The notes under the pieces were generated by a model. The model was not told where the DNA came from, searched no databases, and worked only from the letters and a program-made list of their open reading frames with translations. DNA of 64,000 nt from NCBI GenBank assembly GCA_046348995.1, contig JAXMDB010000006.1:62001-126000 (forward strand). Direction: 5' to 3'. The stretch's first letter is position 1; each line of letters starts with the position of its first letter. The position numbers and the translations under genes are program-made. Source of the DNA: JANNSX01 sp046348995 (GTDB taxonomy: Bacteria; Pseudomonadota; Alphaproteobacteria; Rhizobiales; Hyphomicrobiaceae). Positions 1 through 9,194 of the stretch are shown here, piece by piece.

Positions 1-192
1 TGTACCGCTCGCCAGGCTCGCATTCGTGAAGGAGAGCCAGATCGAGTAGAGCACCGGATAGGCGAGCACGATCCCGAGCGCGCCGAGAGCCGGCGCGACG
101 AAAGCCAATGCGGTGGAGCGGGAGGACACCGGTGCTCGGTCCTGATTGGTGGTTGGGGTGGCACGATGGGCGCCCGCCCCAACCGACGTCAC
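1..192 (-). CDS. Sugar ABC transporter permease, N-terminal part (cut by window edge)
   Basis: The 64 visible codons run without a stop from a GTG at 192 to the window edge. About 25 polar residues are followed by a first membrane helix (LAFVAPALGALGIVLAYPV) and then YSIWLSF, which is typical of MalF/UgpA-type permeases that bind a periplasmic sugar-binding protein. It starts 8 bases after the stop of the solute-binding protein, in the same direction, so the two form one operon. A GTG at 129 is an alternative start with a shorter tail. Function beyond carbohydrate import is inferred from the neighbour. Confidence 0.72.
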   Translation of the reverse strand, partial: MTSVGAGAHRATPTTNQDRAPVSSRSTALAFVAPALGALGIVLAYPVLYSIWLSFTNASLASGT

Positions 193-200
193 TTCGCCGA

Positions 201-1493
201 TCAGCCGCGCTTCTTGACGATGGCGGTGACGAGATCGTTGGCGGCCGCCATGGCGTCCTTGGCCGATTGCTGGCCTGCGAGCGCCTTCGTCACCTCGGTG
301 CCGATGGCCTGCGTGACCTCGTTGTAGTCGGGCGTCACGAAGCTATCGTAGGGGTTCTTGGCCTGCTCGAGCGTGATGGCCGCGTTCGGCAGTGCCTTCT
401 GGACCTCAGGGTCGCCGAGCACCGACAGGCGGATCGGCAGCCAGCCGGTGTCGATCGCCTGCCGCTTCTGCACCTCCTTGTCGAGGTAGAACTCGATGAG
501 CTTGGTGCAGAGATCAGGGTTCTTTGCGGTCTTGGTGATTGTGAAGGCGTCGGTTCCGTCGACCGAGGCGGTGCCCGCCGGGCCGGCCGGCAGCAGGCCG
601 CCGCCGATCTTGCCGGCGATCTTCGACGTCGCGGGATCGTTCGCCGGCTTCCACATGAAGGGCCAGTTCATCATCATCGCCGCATTGCCGGCAGTGAAGA
701 CGTTCGTCGCATCATTGATGCCGACATACGTCAGGGAGCCGGGATCGGTCGCCGGCATCAGATCCATCATGTACTGGAGCGCGGTGATACCCGCCTCGTT
801 GTTGAATGCCGGCGTGCCGTCCTCGGCATACATCTTCCCGCCCGCCTGCTGCAAGTAGCACATCCAGAAGCAGGCCGTGCCGCCGATGCCTTCCGGCGTT
901 CCGAAGCTGTTCACCCAACCGAATTTGCCGTCCTTCGTCAGGTCGGTCGCCATGCGCTTCAAGTCGTCCCAGGTCTTGGGCGGCTCCTTGATGCCGGCCT
1001 GCTCGAACATCTCGGTGTTGTAGAAGAGGGTGAGCAGCGACAGCGTGAAGACGACGCCCTTGCTCTCGCCATTCCAGGTGACGGTCGAGAAGCTCGAGGG
1101 CGGCAGGTCGGCGACAGTCTCCTTCGAGAGCCGGTCCTTCAGAGGAATGACGAAATTCGCGAACTCCGGCACCCAGCCCGACATGTAGGCGATGTCCCAG
1201 GCGTGCGTGCCGGAGGCGAGCGTCGTCGCAAGCTTGTTGTGGAGCTCCGGGAACGGAGCGAGGTCGTAGTTCACCTTGGCGCCGTTGTCGGCCTGCCACT
1301 TCGCGAACGCCTCCTCGGAAAATTTCGCTGCGCCGGGTGGCGTCGGATCGGGCGGCAGATTGCCGAAATAGGAGATGATCTCTTCGGCGCTCGCATGCCC
1401 GAGCCACGGCATGCCGGCGGCCAGTGCCGCAGCGCCTGCAGCGGATTTGAGCACGTCGCGGCGATTGAGCGCCGCACTTTTGAAATTGATCAT
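201..1493 (-). CDS. Extracellular solute-binding protein of a carbohydrate ABC transporter
   Basis: A 430-residue periplasmic receptor of the family 1 (MalE/UgpB-like) binding proteins. The N-terminus has a twin-arginine signal (NRRDVLKSAAGAAALAAG, cleavage near GHASA). Typical family text is visible: a YNTEMFEQAGI segment, TWDDL, and a FTAGNAAMMMNWPF stretch. The ATG at 1493 is chosen because GGGAGGA lies six bases upstream and the signal peptide starts there; the frame stays open to 1601 but that extension has no ribosome site. It delivers an unknown sugar or polyol to the permease encoded next. Confidence 0.88.
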   Translation of the reverse strand: MINFKSAALNRRDVLKSAAGAAALAAGMPWLGHASAEEIISYFGNLPPDPTPPGAAKFSEEAFAKWQADNGAKVNYDLAPFPELHNKLATTLASGTHAWDIAYMSGWVPEFANFVIPLKDRLSKETVADLPPSSFSTVTWNGESKGVVFTLSLLTLFYNTEMFEQAGIKEPPKTWDDLKRMATDLTKDGKFGWVNSFGTPEGIGGTACFWMCYLQQAGGKMYAEDGTPAFNNEAGITALQYMMDLMPATDPGSLTYVGINDATNVFTAGNAAMMMNWPFMWKPANDPATSKIAGKIGGGLLPAGPAGTASVDGTDAFTITKTAKNPDLCTKLIEFYLDKEVQKRQAIDTGWLPIRLSVLGDPEVQKALPNAAITLEQAKNPYDSFVTPDYNEVTQAIGTEVTKALAGQQSAKDAMAAANDLVTAIVKKRG

Positions 1494-2364
1494 GGCAGTC
1501 CTCCCATATGTCCGTCCGGTCTCGGCACTTGGGGCCTGCCAACGGATCAATTCAGTGTTTCCGACCCCGGTTTTGTCCCATAGGTCATGAAGACTGTCCA
1601 TTCATTCGACGCCAGGGGCGCATGCACTACCGTCAGACCTAAGACATCACATCGTCGTCGCCGGCTCGGCCCGGTCGTCGGTAGCGCAGAGCGCGTTTGT
1701 CGAGGCAAACAAACATAATCTCAATCGATCGCGGCGCGGCGCGGCGTTAAGGCACCTCGAACGGCCCCGGATCGGTTTTGCCGGAGCGAGGTGAAAGGTC
1801 CGGCGGGACCGTGTCCGCGCCTCCCGGCGCGCGGCCCTGCAGCCGGCCTGACAGGTAGACGTTCCCAAGATAGGTGTTCCGGGCGACCGTTCGTCGACCT
1901 CCTTGAACGCTGGGATCGTTGTCGCGCGCGCGATTTCCAGGGCCTTGTCACCTGCGGAAGCGGGCTTGCATTGATGGCAACGAGAGGCGTTGTTGCTACG
2001 ACGCGATCTGCTCTTGTCGTGAAGGAGTCGCTGCGATTTCACCTTGCGGCTGTCCAGCATACTGCAATGCGGCAGCTGAGGCTTCCATCGCCTGCGCAAC
2101 CGGTTGGCTGGTGTATGAGAGCCATCCGGCCGAGCAACGGGAAACACCATGTCCCGACGAAAGCGCCGCTCATCGGGTCCCGGCGCTCGCACGGATCTCA
2201 TGAACGCGACGGCTGCCCCTGCCGTTGACCAATCTGTGATTTTGCACCGCTCATCTGCAAAATGCTGGATGTACCAATTCTGAGACTGCTGGTACGACTT
2301 ATGCTCTTCGACGTCCCGAACGCATGGGGCCACTGGTCGATTTGGACAAGGACCATCAGATCCA
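1494..2364. other. Intergenic region between divergent units, no gene seen
   Basis: These 870 bases separate the leftward sugar transporter from the rightward secreted-protein cluster. Frames that stay open here are arginine-rich and low-complexity and have no ribosome sites, so they are not called. A short palindrome GTTTG-N6-CAAAC at 1695-1710 could be an operator for a LacI-type regulator, but this is weak. Promoters for both directions must lie here. Confidence 0.5.
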
Positions 2365-3867
2365 ATGCTGATCCATCGCATCATCAAATCCATGCTCGTC
2401 ATCGCGACTGCGCTCGTGCTGCACGCCGCTCCGGTCGTCGCCGAGGACAGTGTAGAAGCGGGCGTCAACCGGCCCGGGCGCGACTACAAGGACTTCGAGA
2501 TGGAGCCGACCATCGCCGGCTTCGCACCCTGCCAATCGGCCTGCCAGAGCGACAAATGGTGTAGGGCCTGGACATACGTCTCTCCCGGCATCCAGGGCCC
2601 GAAGGCGCATTGCTGGCTCAAGAAGAGCGTCCCGGAGCCGGTCAATGACAACTGTTGCGTGTCCGGCGTCTCCGGCGTGATCACCGGGCTCGAGTTCGAC
2701 ACGAACCGCCCTGGAAACGACTACAAGGACTTCGGCATAGGTTTTCAGTATGTGGAGTTGAGCGATCAGGTGGAGCTGAGGTGCAAGACAGCGTGCGATA
2801 AGGAAGCGCAATGCAGAGCCTGGACCTACGTCAAACCTGCCAAGGAAGGTGAGCCGGCGCACTGCTGGCTCAAGAACAAGGTGCCGGCCAAGCAGAAGAA
2901 CAACTGCTGCATCTCGGGCGTCTCTACGAAGGCAGACCCCCAAGAGGTCGCCGATCGTGATCCGACCGGCAAGAGTCTCGAGCAATGCGAGGCGGCCTTC
3001 CAACGCAATTCCCTGCGCTGCCAGCAGCGGTTCGGAGGGTCCATCGCCGCCAAGGTCAGCTGCGACGCGGAGATGTTGCAGCTCAGGGCCGCGTGCCTCG
3101 GCTTGGCCGCGCAGGCTGCCGCCAGTGGTGACACGCCCACGAGCAACGTTCCCGCCGAGTGGGCCGATATGCTGAAGGCGCACAACGACAAGCGAAAGCT
3201 GCACTGCGTTCCACCGCTCACGTGGTCGGCCCAACTCGCGGCTGAGGCCCAGACCTGGGCGGACAAGTGCACGAACACGCACGAGAAGGGCATTTCGGCT
3301 GGTGAAAATCTCGCCTTCTGGACGCCCTCCGCCAGCAACGGGCAGGCTTTCCAGAGCACGTGGTACTGCGAGATCGACCATTACGACTTCAACAATCCCC
3401 AGGTCGTCGGAGGTTTCAAGAAAGGCTGCGATCCGCCCGTGAACGGGCACTTCACTCAAGTCGTGTGGAAGGACTCTCGCCAGCTCGGCTGCGCGAAGAA
3501 GTCCTGCAATGGAGGTGTCTACTGGGTCTGCCGCTACTCGCCGCCCGGTAACTTCAATGCCGACGACATCGGCAATCTGCGGCAGCAGGTGCTGGCACCG
3601 ACATGCAGTGGTGGCCAGGGCTTGCGGGCAAACACCGCGGAGCCCGAGGCTGCGGGCGATGCGCCCCAGTTCGCCAGGGTCGTTCAGGGCGTCGACGTCT
3701 ACGACGCGCCGGGTGGCAGCGGCAATCAGACGGGCTCGCTGAACGTTGGTGCGAAGGTCAAAGTGATCGGCTGCGAGGACAACTGGTGCGAGGTGCAGGG
3801 CAAGAAGGTCCCCGGCGGCAGCGGCTATGTCTATAACGGCGACGACTATCGGTCGCTTGAGTTCTGA
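2365..3867 (+). CDS. Secreted PAN-PAN-CAP-SH3 multidomain protein
   Basis: A 500-residue exported protein. Signal peptide residues 1-26 (ATALVLHAAPVVAE). Two PAN/Apple-like modules follow at about 28-107 and 110-190; both contain NRPG-DYKDF, CRAWTYV, AHCWLK and NCC-SGV. A cysteine-bearing linker leads to a CAP (SCP/PR-1) domain at about 265-395 with AHNDKR, GENLAFW, HFTQVVWKDS and the CRYSPPGNF end motif. A C-terminal SH3-like domain (about 430-500, VYDAPGG...GYVYNG) closes it. The many cysteines imply periplasmic or extracellular folding. CAP proteins bind lipids or act on other macromolecules; PAN and SH3 modules bind glycan or peptide. It heads a set of rightward secreted proteins. Confidence 0.85.
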   Translation: MLIHRIIKSMLVIATALVLHAAPVVAEDSVEAGVNRPGRDYKDFEMEPTIAGFAPCQSACQSDKWCRAWTYVSPGIQGPKAHCWLKKSVPEPVNDNCCVSGVSGVITGLEFDTNRPGNDYKDFGIGFQYVELSDQVELRCKTACDKEAQCRAWTYVKPAKEGEPAHCWLKNKVPAKQKNNCCISGVSTKADPQEVADRDPTGKSLEQCEAAFQRNSLRCQQRFGGSIAAKVSCDAEMLQLRAACLGLAAQAAASGDTPTSNVPAEWADMLKAHNDKRKLHCVPPLTWSAQLAAEAQTWADKCTNTHEKGISAGENLAFWTPSASNGQAFQSTWYCEIDHYDFNNPQVVGGFKKGCDPPVNGHFTQVVWKDSRQLGCAKKSCNGGVYWVCRYSPPGNFNADDIGNLRQQVLAPTCSGGQGLRANTAEPEAAGDAPQFARVVQGVDVYDAPGGSGNQTGSLNVGAKVKVIGCEDNWCEVQGKKVPGGSGYVYNGDDYRSLEF

Positions 3868-3929
3868 GCGGCCGCTGGTGCCGTGCGTTCCAACTATGCG
3901 CGACTCACTTGCCGAAAGAACACATCCGA

Positions 3930-4520
3930 ATGGCCCGCTGCTCTCTTCTCGTTGCTTTGCTCGCCGCCGGTGCCGCCATCGGCGTTTGCCTTTACGCAGC
4001 GCCGGCCAGCGCCGCGAGCCTCGCCTTCGATTGCGAGGAGCTGGATGCCGGCAAGGCCTCCAAGATGTCGATTGTCTATGACGGGGAGGCGAGCGGGACG
4101 CTGAAAGTCATCGGATCCGTCGGTGAGATGTCCCTCTCCGCGACGATGGAGAAGACCGAGATCGAGGTCGAAGGCCAGAAGGTCATGCAGACTGGCATCC
4201 GGGCGTTCGGGACGGCAAAGACCGTGATGCCCGGCAAGGCGGCGCTCGAAGCCTGCATCACCGGCAAACGTCAGCCGGACGAGACCGACGACATCCTCGG
4301 CCTGATGGCCTGCCGGACGACGGTGGAGCCTGCCCAAGCCGAGGCGAAGGTCAGTCTCGAGCTGTCGTTTCAAGGCGAGACCGGCGATCCGTTCGTCTAT
4401 GTCAAGCGGACGTACCTCGAGGAAAGTAGCGACTACCTGTCCGGGAACGGCAAGAAGGGCGGCTTCATCTCGATCGAATCCGTCCCACCGCCGTCCTGCA
4501 AGCGTGTCGTTTCACCCTAG
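3930..4520 (+). CDS. Hypothetical secreted protein
   Basis: A 196-residue protein of unknown function. A clear signal peptide (SLLVALLAAGAAIGVCLYAA, cleavage near ASAA) is followed by a soluble domain with four cysteines at FDCEE, EACIT, MACRT and PSCKR, which probably form disulfides. A TTG at 3909 gives a longer version; the ATG at 3930 is preferred because the signal peptide begins there. It sits 62 bases after the PAN-CAP gene and in the same direction, so it is probably part of the same secreted cluster. No family recognised. Confidence 0.7.
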   Translation: MARCSLLVALLAAGAAIGVCLYAAPASAASLAFDCEELDAGKASKMSIVYDGEASGTLKVIGSVGEMSLSATMEKTEIEVEGQKVMQTGIRAFGTAKTVMPGKAALEACITGKRQPDETDDILGLMACRTTVEPAQAEAKVSLELSFQGETGDPFVYVKRTYLEESSDYLSGNGKKGGFISIESVPPPSCKRVVSP

Positions 4521-4537
4521 CCGAGAGGACGACTCCC

Positions 4538-4768
4538 ATGCCGATGGGAAGCGGTTTTAATCTCTGGGAAATGGTGGATCTCTGGAAGCAGGTGCGCAAG
4601 ATCTGGCCCGTCTTCCGCCAGGCGTTTCGAAAGGAACGCGATGCGCATGACGCACGGCTGAGCGCGCAGGCGATGGTGCGATGGCTGGCCGCACGCACGA
4701 CGGGCCACCGGCCTCACCGAACGACAAGTCAGCCGACACCTGATGTGAGTGGCGACAAAGGAGCATGA
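4538..4768 (+). CDS. Small hypothetical protein
   Basis: A 76-residue frame with a good ribosome site (GAGAGG, 9 bases before the ATG). The stop overlaps the start of the protease gene by four bases, as in a translationally coupled operon. The N-terminal half (FNLWEMVDLWKQVRKIWPVF) is amphipathic and helix-like; the C-terminal half is basic and low-complexity. Context favours a real gene, but the sequence alone does not prove it. Confidence 0.42.
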   Translation: MPMGSGFNLWEMVDLWKQVRKIWPVFRQAFRKERDAHDARLSAQAMVRWLAARTTGHRPHRTTSQPTPDVSGDKGA

Positions 4769-6870
4769 CGGAAATGCCGGCCTCCCTCCGATCTGTCCGA
4801 GCGTCCGCGACGGTGTTGGCAACCGGCCTCGCGCTCCTCTTTCCCCTGTCCCTCGCGCAGGCCGAGCGGATCGGCAAGGTCAGCCAGCCGTTGGTCGCCG
4901 GAACCGAAGTTTCGGCCCAGGAGCAGCAAGACAATGCGCTCGTCGGCATCAGCACCGGCTGCAGCGGCTCGATGCTGAACAATGAATGGGTGATCAGCGC
5001 CGCCCACTGCTTCCAGGACGACAACCGGATGCAGAACGTCGTCGCCTCGGACGTGACGGTGCGCGCGGTTTGGAGCAAGCCGAAATCGCGGAAGGCCAAG
5101 GAGCTGTATATCCTCGGCAACGACATCGCCATCCTGCGGCTCGAGACGCCGATCCGCGAGCTGGCCTTCGACTACAACATGCCCGTCTACACGGGCAACC
5201 TGGCGCCCGGTCGTGGTATTCGCGTGTACGGCCGCGGCATCTATCAATTGGCGACGGGCTCGGGCGACGCGGCCGTCGAGAGCCAGAGCGATGGTCAGTA
5301 CCGGGCGGCCGATTTTCAGTTGAGCGGCGTCGACGACAACGTCATGTCTTTCGGCCCTTCGCCCGGCGGCGCGATCCCGGCCGGCGGTGACAGTGGCGGT
5401 CCGGCTTTCATCAACGCGGGCGGGCGCTCGTTCCTGGCCGGCATCTCGTCGGAATGCCAGTATCGGAATATCGACGATAGGCCGGATGACAAGGACGACC
5501 CGTGGAAATGGGTCAGCGCCATCCCGTCCTGCAGCTATGTTCGGATCGCAGCAGTGTGGCCGGACATTCTCGCCCGCATCGGCTCTCCCGGATGCCGCAA
5601 GTATGCCTGGCGCGCCGTCGGCACCCTCGAGTATGCCAAATCCGTCAACTGCGATCCGGCGACGATCAGCGGACCGCGATGGAGTCCGGATTTCGATGCA
5701 CATCTCGAATTTTGCAAAGGCGCCCAACCCGCCGTTGCGAACTTCGAGGACAAGGAGCGCTTCCGGATCAGCCAGGAGTGCCGCATCGCCGCCGGCATGC
5801 CACAAGGGACCGTCGCTCTACAGGTTGCGCAGAACGGCGTCGCCTTCCTCCTGAGCGGCGCGGGCTACGAGGTGAACACGCGCGTCATCATCCGAGCGAC
5901 CGATGCGGCGGGCATTCAGAGGAACATCACGTCGAACCGCTCGGACGCCGGGGGCAATCTCGTCGCAAGCATCGACGCTGCCGACGTGTGCACCGTCGCC
6001 GGACCCATCACATTCACGGCCGAGGATCAGGACAAGGCTCCTTCGGCTCCCGTGACGGCCAATTGTCCCGCGCCCGCTGCGGCAGGAGACGGCGGCGGAG
6101 AGTCCCCGATCGCCCAGAGCGCCGACGCCTTCAACGGCACGTGGAGCATGCGGATGTCGGATGGCGTCGGCTATGTGCTGACGCTCGCGGTCGATGGCGA
6201 CAAAGTCAACGGCACCTTCCGCTCGCCCGGACGGCCCGAGCTCGACGGCACCGTCGCAGGAAGTCTGCCCCGCTCCAAGAAGGGACGCTTCGAATACACG
6301 TTCAGCCAGCCCGGCACCGGCCTGTCCTCGTTCGGCGTCATGACGGTGCACGAAGATGACACGCTGAAAGGCACGCTCGACGAGGCGAGCGACGGCAAAA
6401 GCTATACCTGGTCGGGACGTCGCGGCGAGGCTGGGGCTGCCGAAGAGCCGGCGCCGCCAGCAGCAGGCGAGGCCGCAGACGGCGAGGGCGCCGGACAACC
6501 CGCACCTGCCGATGACGCCGGCGCCGTCGATCCCGGACAACCAGAGCCTGCCCAGACCGCGGACTTCGCCGGCACCTGGGAGATGCACAACTCGCGCGGC
6601 ACACCCTTCATCTTGACCCTGAGAGTGCGCGGCGCGCGCGTATCCGGCAAGTTCGTCACGCCCGGCCGCCCGAAGAACAGCGGTGTGCTCGAGGGCCGGA
6701 TCACTGCCGACGGAGTCATGGACTACGTCTTCGAGCAGCCGAGGCTGCGCTTTCGCGGACAGGGCCGGATGACGGTGTCGGGCGATCGGATCGAGGGGCA
6801 ATTCAGCGTCGAGAACAGCGCCGAAGACTATTCCTGGAGTGGCGTCCGCACCGCAGGCGAGGCGCAGTGA
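4765..6870 (+). CDS. Secreted trypsin-like serine protease with C-terminal tandem repeats
   Basis: A 701-residue exported S1-family protease. Signal peptide about 1-33 (LALLFPLSLAQAE). The catalytic triad is visible as His81 in SAAHC, Asp120 in GNDIAIL and Ser210 in GGDSGGP. A cysteine-rich linker follows, then an Ig-like stretch to about 430. The C-terminus carries two related modules of about 95 residues (about 451-553 and 592-697), each starting F-GTW, containing SPGRP or TPGRP, and ending YTWSGR or YSWSGV, separated by an acidic Pro/Ala linker. They are probably beta-sandwich or lipocalin-like binding domains. The start overlaps the preceding small gene. Substrate unknown. Confidence 0.87.
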   Translation: MTEMPASLRSVRASATVLATGLALLFPLSLAQAERIGKVSQPLVAGTEVSAQEQQDNALVGISTGCSGSMLNNEWVISAAHCFQDDNRMQNVVASDVTVRAVWSKPKSRKAKELYILGNDIAILRLETPIRELAFDYNMPVYTGNLAPGRGIRVYGRGIYQLATGSGDAAVESQSDGQYRAADFQLSGVDDNVMSFGPSPGGAIPAGGDSGGPAFINAGGRSFLAGISSECQYRNIDDRPDDKDDPWKWVSAIPSCSYVRIAAVWPDILARIGSPGCRKYAWRAVGTLEYAKSVNCDPATISGPRWSPDFDAHLEFCKGAQPAVANFEDKERFRISQECRIAAGMPQGTVALQVAQNGVAFLLSGAGYEVNTRVIIRATDAAGIQRNITSNRSDAGGNLVASIDAADVCTVAGPITFTAEDQDKAPSAPVTANCPAPAAAGDGGGESPIAQSADAFNGTWSMRMSDGVGYVLTLAVDGDKVNGTFRSPGRPELDGTVAGSLPRSKKGRFEYTFSQPGTGLSSFGVMTVHEDDTLKGTLDEASDGKSYTWSGRRGEAGAAEEPAPPAAGEAADGEGAGQPAPADDAGAVDPGQPEPAQTADFAGTWEMHNSRGTPFILTLRVRGARVSGKFVTPGRPKNSGVLEGRITADGVMDYVFEQPRLRFRGQGRMTVSGDRIEGQFSVENSAEDYSWSGVRTAGEAQ

Positions 6871-7021
6871 CGGGCATCCATGCGCAGCGGCCGGCCTCTT
6901 GATGACCGTCGTCGAAGATGGAGATCAGGTTCGAAGGACTGTGCAAACTCACATCGGATCTCCACATCCGGCGTGGTGTACGACTGCTCGGCTCGGGCAC
7001 ATCGTTGAGCGGCGCTCCTGC

Positions 7022-9136
7022 TCAAGGCGCTTGATGAGTCACTGTACGCGACGCTGCGGCGGCGGAACTGTCGCTCGAGCCCTGCCCTGCGACTTGCACA
7101 GTGGGAAACGGCATCTCGATGCCGGCCTTTTCGAATTCCGTCTTGATGAGGGCGAGCGCGCGACGTTTGACCATGAATTGTCCGTCGCCCGGGATCGTCT
7201 TGATCTTCATGCGAATGTCGACGGAGAAGTCCGCGAACTCCTCGACGCCTTGCAACTTCAAAGTCTCCAGAATGAAGGGTGCCAACTCTGGATCTGCGGT
7301 GAGCTGTTTGCCAACCTCCTTCACGACCTTCTTCACCTTCGACAGGTCGGTGTCATAGGTCACGCCGACGAGTATCTTCTCGATCACCCAGTCCCGGCTC
7401 ATGTTCTCGATCGCACCGAGCTCGCTGAAAGGCACCGTCGACAGCGGTCCACGATGATGGCGCAGACGAACCGATCGCAGACTAAAACTCTCGACGGTGC
7501 CCTTGTAGCTGCCGCTTTGAATATACTCTCCAACGCGGAAGGCATCATCGAGCAGATAGAACATGCCGCTGATGATGTCCTTGACGACTGTCTGAGCGCC
7601 GAAGCCGACGGCGACACCGAAGATGCCGGCGCCGGCGAGCAGCGGCCCAATCTCGATACCGAACCCCGATAGCGCCATCAGGCCAGCGACCACGACGATG
7701 AAGATGAAGAGCACGTTGCGCAGGATCGGAAGAAGCGTCCGGATCTTCGCCTCTTGCCGGGATGCGTCAGGGGACTGTGCCGCAATCTTGCGCTCGAGGG
7801 CTCTGTTCATCCAAGCGCTCAGGAGATGCCAAGCGAGGTCGGCGAGCAAGGCGATGACGACGGCTTGCGTAGCCCCTTTAACGACGAGCCCAACGAGGGA
7901 GCCGCCTTCCGCGAAGTTCCGCAGGCCAACCTCCGACGCCTTGATACTTAAGGCAGCGGCACCCACGACGACGCACGCAACGAGGAATCGCTCGAATGCA
8001 ACGCCCCACAAGCTCACGTTCCTTGTGGAGCCGTCAGTAGTGGGTTGCAGACGTAAGTTTGCGAAGCTCGCGTAAATCAATCTCAACGTCCAAGGCAAGA
8101 CAAGCAGCAACAGGAAGCACCAGAAGAGACCATACATTTGGCTGATCATCAGCCCCCAAAGCAGCACGAACAAAGCCGTCGTGACCAGCGGGTTGGACAC
8201 ACGATCGAGCCAAGTCCACCGAGGTTTGATGGCTGCCAGCGGACTCGCACCCGTGAGATTGATCGTCCGTTGGCGCCAGACGGTGACCGTCGCGATCGCA
8301 AAGGCGACCAGCAGGAACAGCGCGCGTACGAGCTGCCTCGCGTCGTCGGCGATGCCGGCCCTGTTCAGGGTGATCATCGTGACGGACGCCAAAGCGACCC
8401 AGCCCGTCAATATCGTCAAGCTATTGTACCAAAGACACGCCGTTGCCGATGAGATCGGGATGATCCGCGACCGGTCGGCCCGGGTGCCGATAAGGAACCG
8501 CGCCATTGCCAGGGCCACGCGCACGATGACCACGGCAACGAAGCCGAGAAGACCGATCTCGCCCGTTTGCGCAGCCCAATCCAGGGTCAGAAATGCGCTG
8601 GCGCCGCCCACGGCAAAGGCCACGATGCGACCGGCATCGCGCGAGAGGCGCTTAACCGCGCAAGCGAGCATCTCTGATGGAGCGACGCTGGAGCCAGAGC
8701 TCGATGCGGCGAGCACCCATAAGGCGATAAACTCAGCGACTAGTCCTGACACAATGACAAGAGCGAATCTGACGAGCCATTGCCAGCCGTTTTGGACACC
8801 GATCGACTCACTCAGACGGTCGCCGACACGGCTGAGCTCCTCCGGCAGGGCCGGGATCGTCGCGACGACACGCCAGGCGTTGGTGCGCTTCTCGTGCAAC
8901 CAATCCGATGCCGACTGAAAGGTGGTCTTCGCTGGCTCGGGCGGCGCTGCGTCAAGAGGCGCGGCGTTGAGGACATTCGACTTCAACCAAGCCGACACCT
9001 CCGGGTCACCGAGAAGCTCGAGCGCACTCTTAACCTTTTGGGGTGGCTCGGTGACCGTCTGTGCACCGAGCGGCCCTGGCAGAAACAAGAACGTGCCTAC
9101 CGCGATGATAAGGGCAAACCCTCTGACAGCCAGCAT
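7022..9136 (-). CDS. Mechanosensitive ion channel, MscS family (large type)
   Basis: A 704-residue inner-membrane channel. After a signal sequence (FALIIAVGTFLFLPG) and a periplasmic segment come about eight hydrophobic helices. The MscS core at about 480-690 has the pore helix GAGIFGVAVGFGAQTVVKD, the beta domain (VGEYIQSGSYKGTVESFSLR) and the cytoplasmic alpha/beta part (VGVTYDTDL). It is much longer than E. coli MscS (286 aa) and resembles YbdG/YbiO-type large paralogues. It releases solutes on osmotic downshock. It is a single gene running opposite to the protease cluster. Confidence 0.88.
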   Translation of the reverse strand: MLAVRGFALIIAVGTFLFLPGPLGAQTVTEPPQKVKSALELLGDPEVSAWLKSNVLNAAPLDAAPPEPAKTTFQSASDWLHEKRTNAWRVVATIPALPEELSRVGDRLSESIGVQNGWQWLVRFALVIVSGLVAEFIALWVLAASSSGSSVAPSEMLACAVKRLSRDAGRIVAFAVGGASAFLTLDWAAQTGEIGLLGFVAVVIVRVALAMARFLIGTRADRSRIIPISSATACLWYNSLTILTGWVALASVTMITLNRAGIADDARQLVRALFLLVAFAIATVTVWRQRTINLTGASPLAAIKPRWTWLDRVSNPLVTTALFVLLWGLMISQMYGLFWCFLLLLVLPWTLRLIYASFANLRLQPTTDGSTRNVSLWGVAFERFLVACVVVGAAALSIKASEVGLRNFAEGGSLVGLVVKGATQAVVIALLADLAWHLLSAWMNRALERKIAAQSPDASRQEAKIRTLLPILRNVLFIFIVVVAGLMALSGFGIEIGPLLAGAGIFGVAVGFGAQTVVKDIISGMFYLLDDAFRVGEYIQSGSYKGTVESFSLRSVRLRHHRGPLSTVPFSELGAIENMSRDWVIEKILVGVTYDTDLSKVKKVVKEVGKQLTADPELAPFILETLKLQGVEEFADFSVDIRMKIKTIPGDGQFMVKRRALALIKTEFEKAGIEMPFPTVQVAGQGSSDSSAAAASRTVTHQAP

Positions 9137-9194
9137 TCGCGTGCAGCTCCATCCATCAGCCGTCGTTAGCCAACCATAACAGGGTGGCGCGCTC

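Noticed and set aside
108..1583. 491-codon open frame on the plus strand over the solute-binding protein
   Set aside because: It is the mirror of a clear ABC binding protein; its translation is arginine-rich with no domain.
1695..1710. Palindrome GTTTG-N6-CAAAC as LacI-type operator
   Set aside because: Five-base arms are too short and no regulator gene is adjacent; expected by chance.
1647..2468. 273-codon minus-strand frame in the first intergenic region
   Set aside because: Arg/Ser/Pro-rich, overlaps the start of the PAN-CAP gene, no ribosome site.
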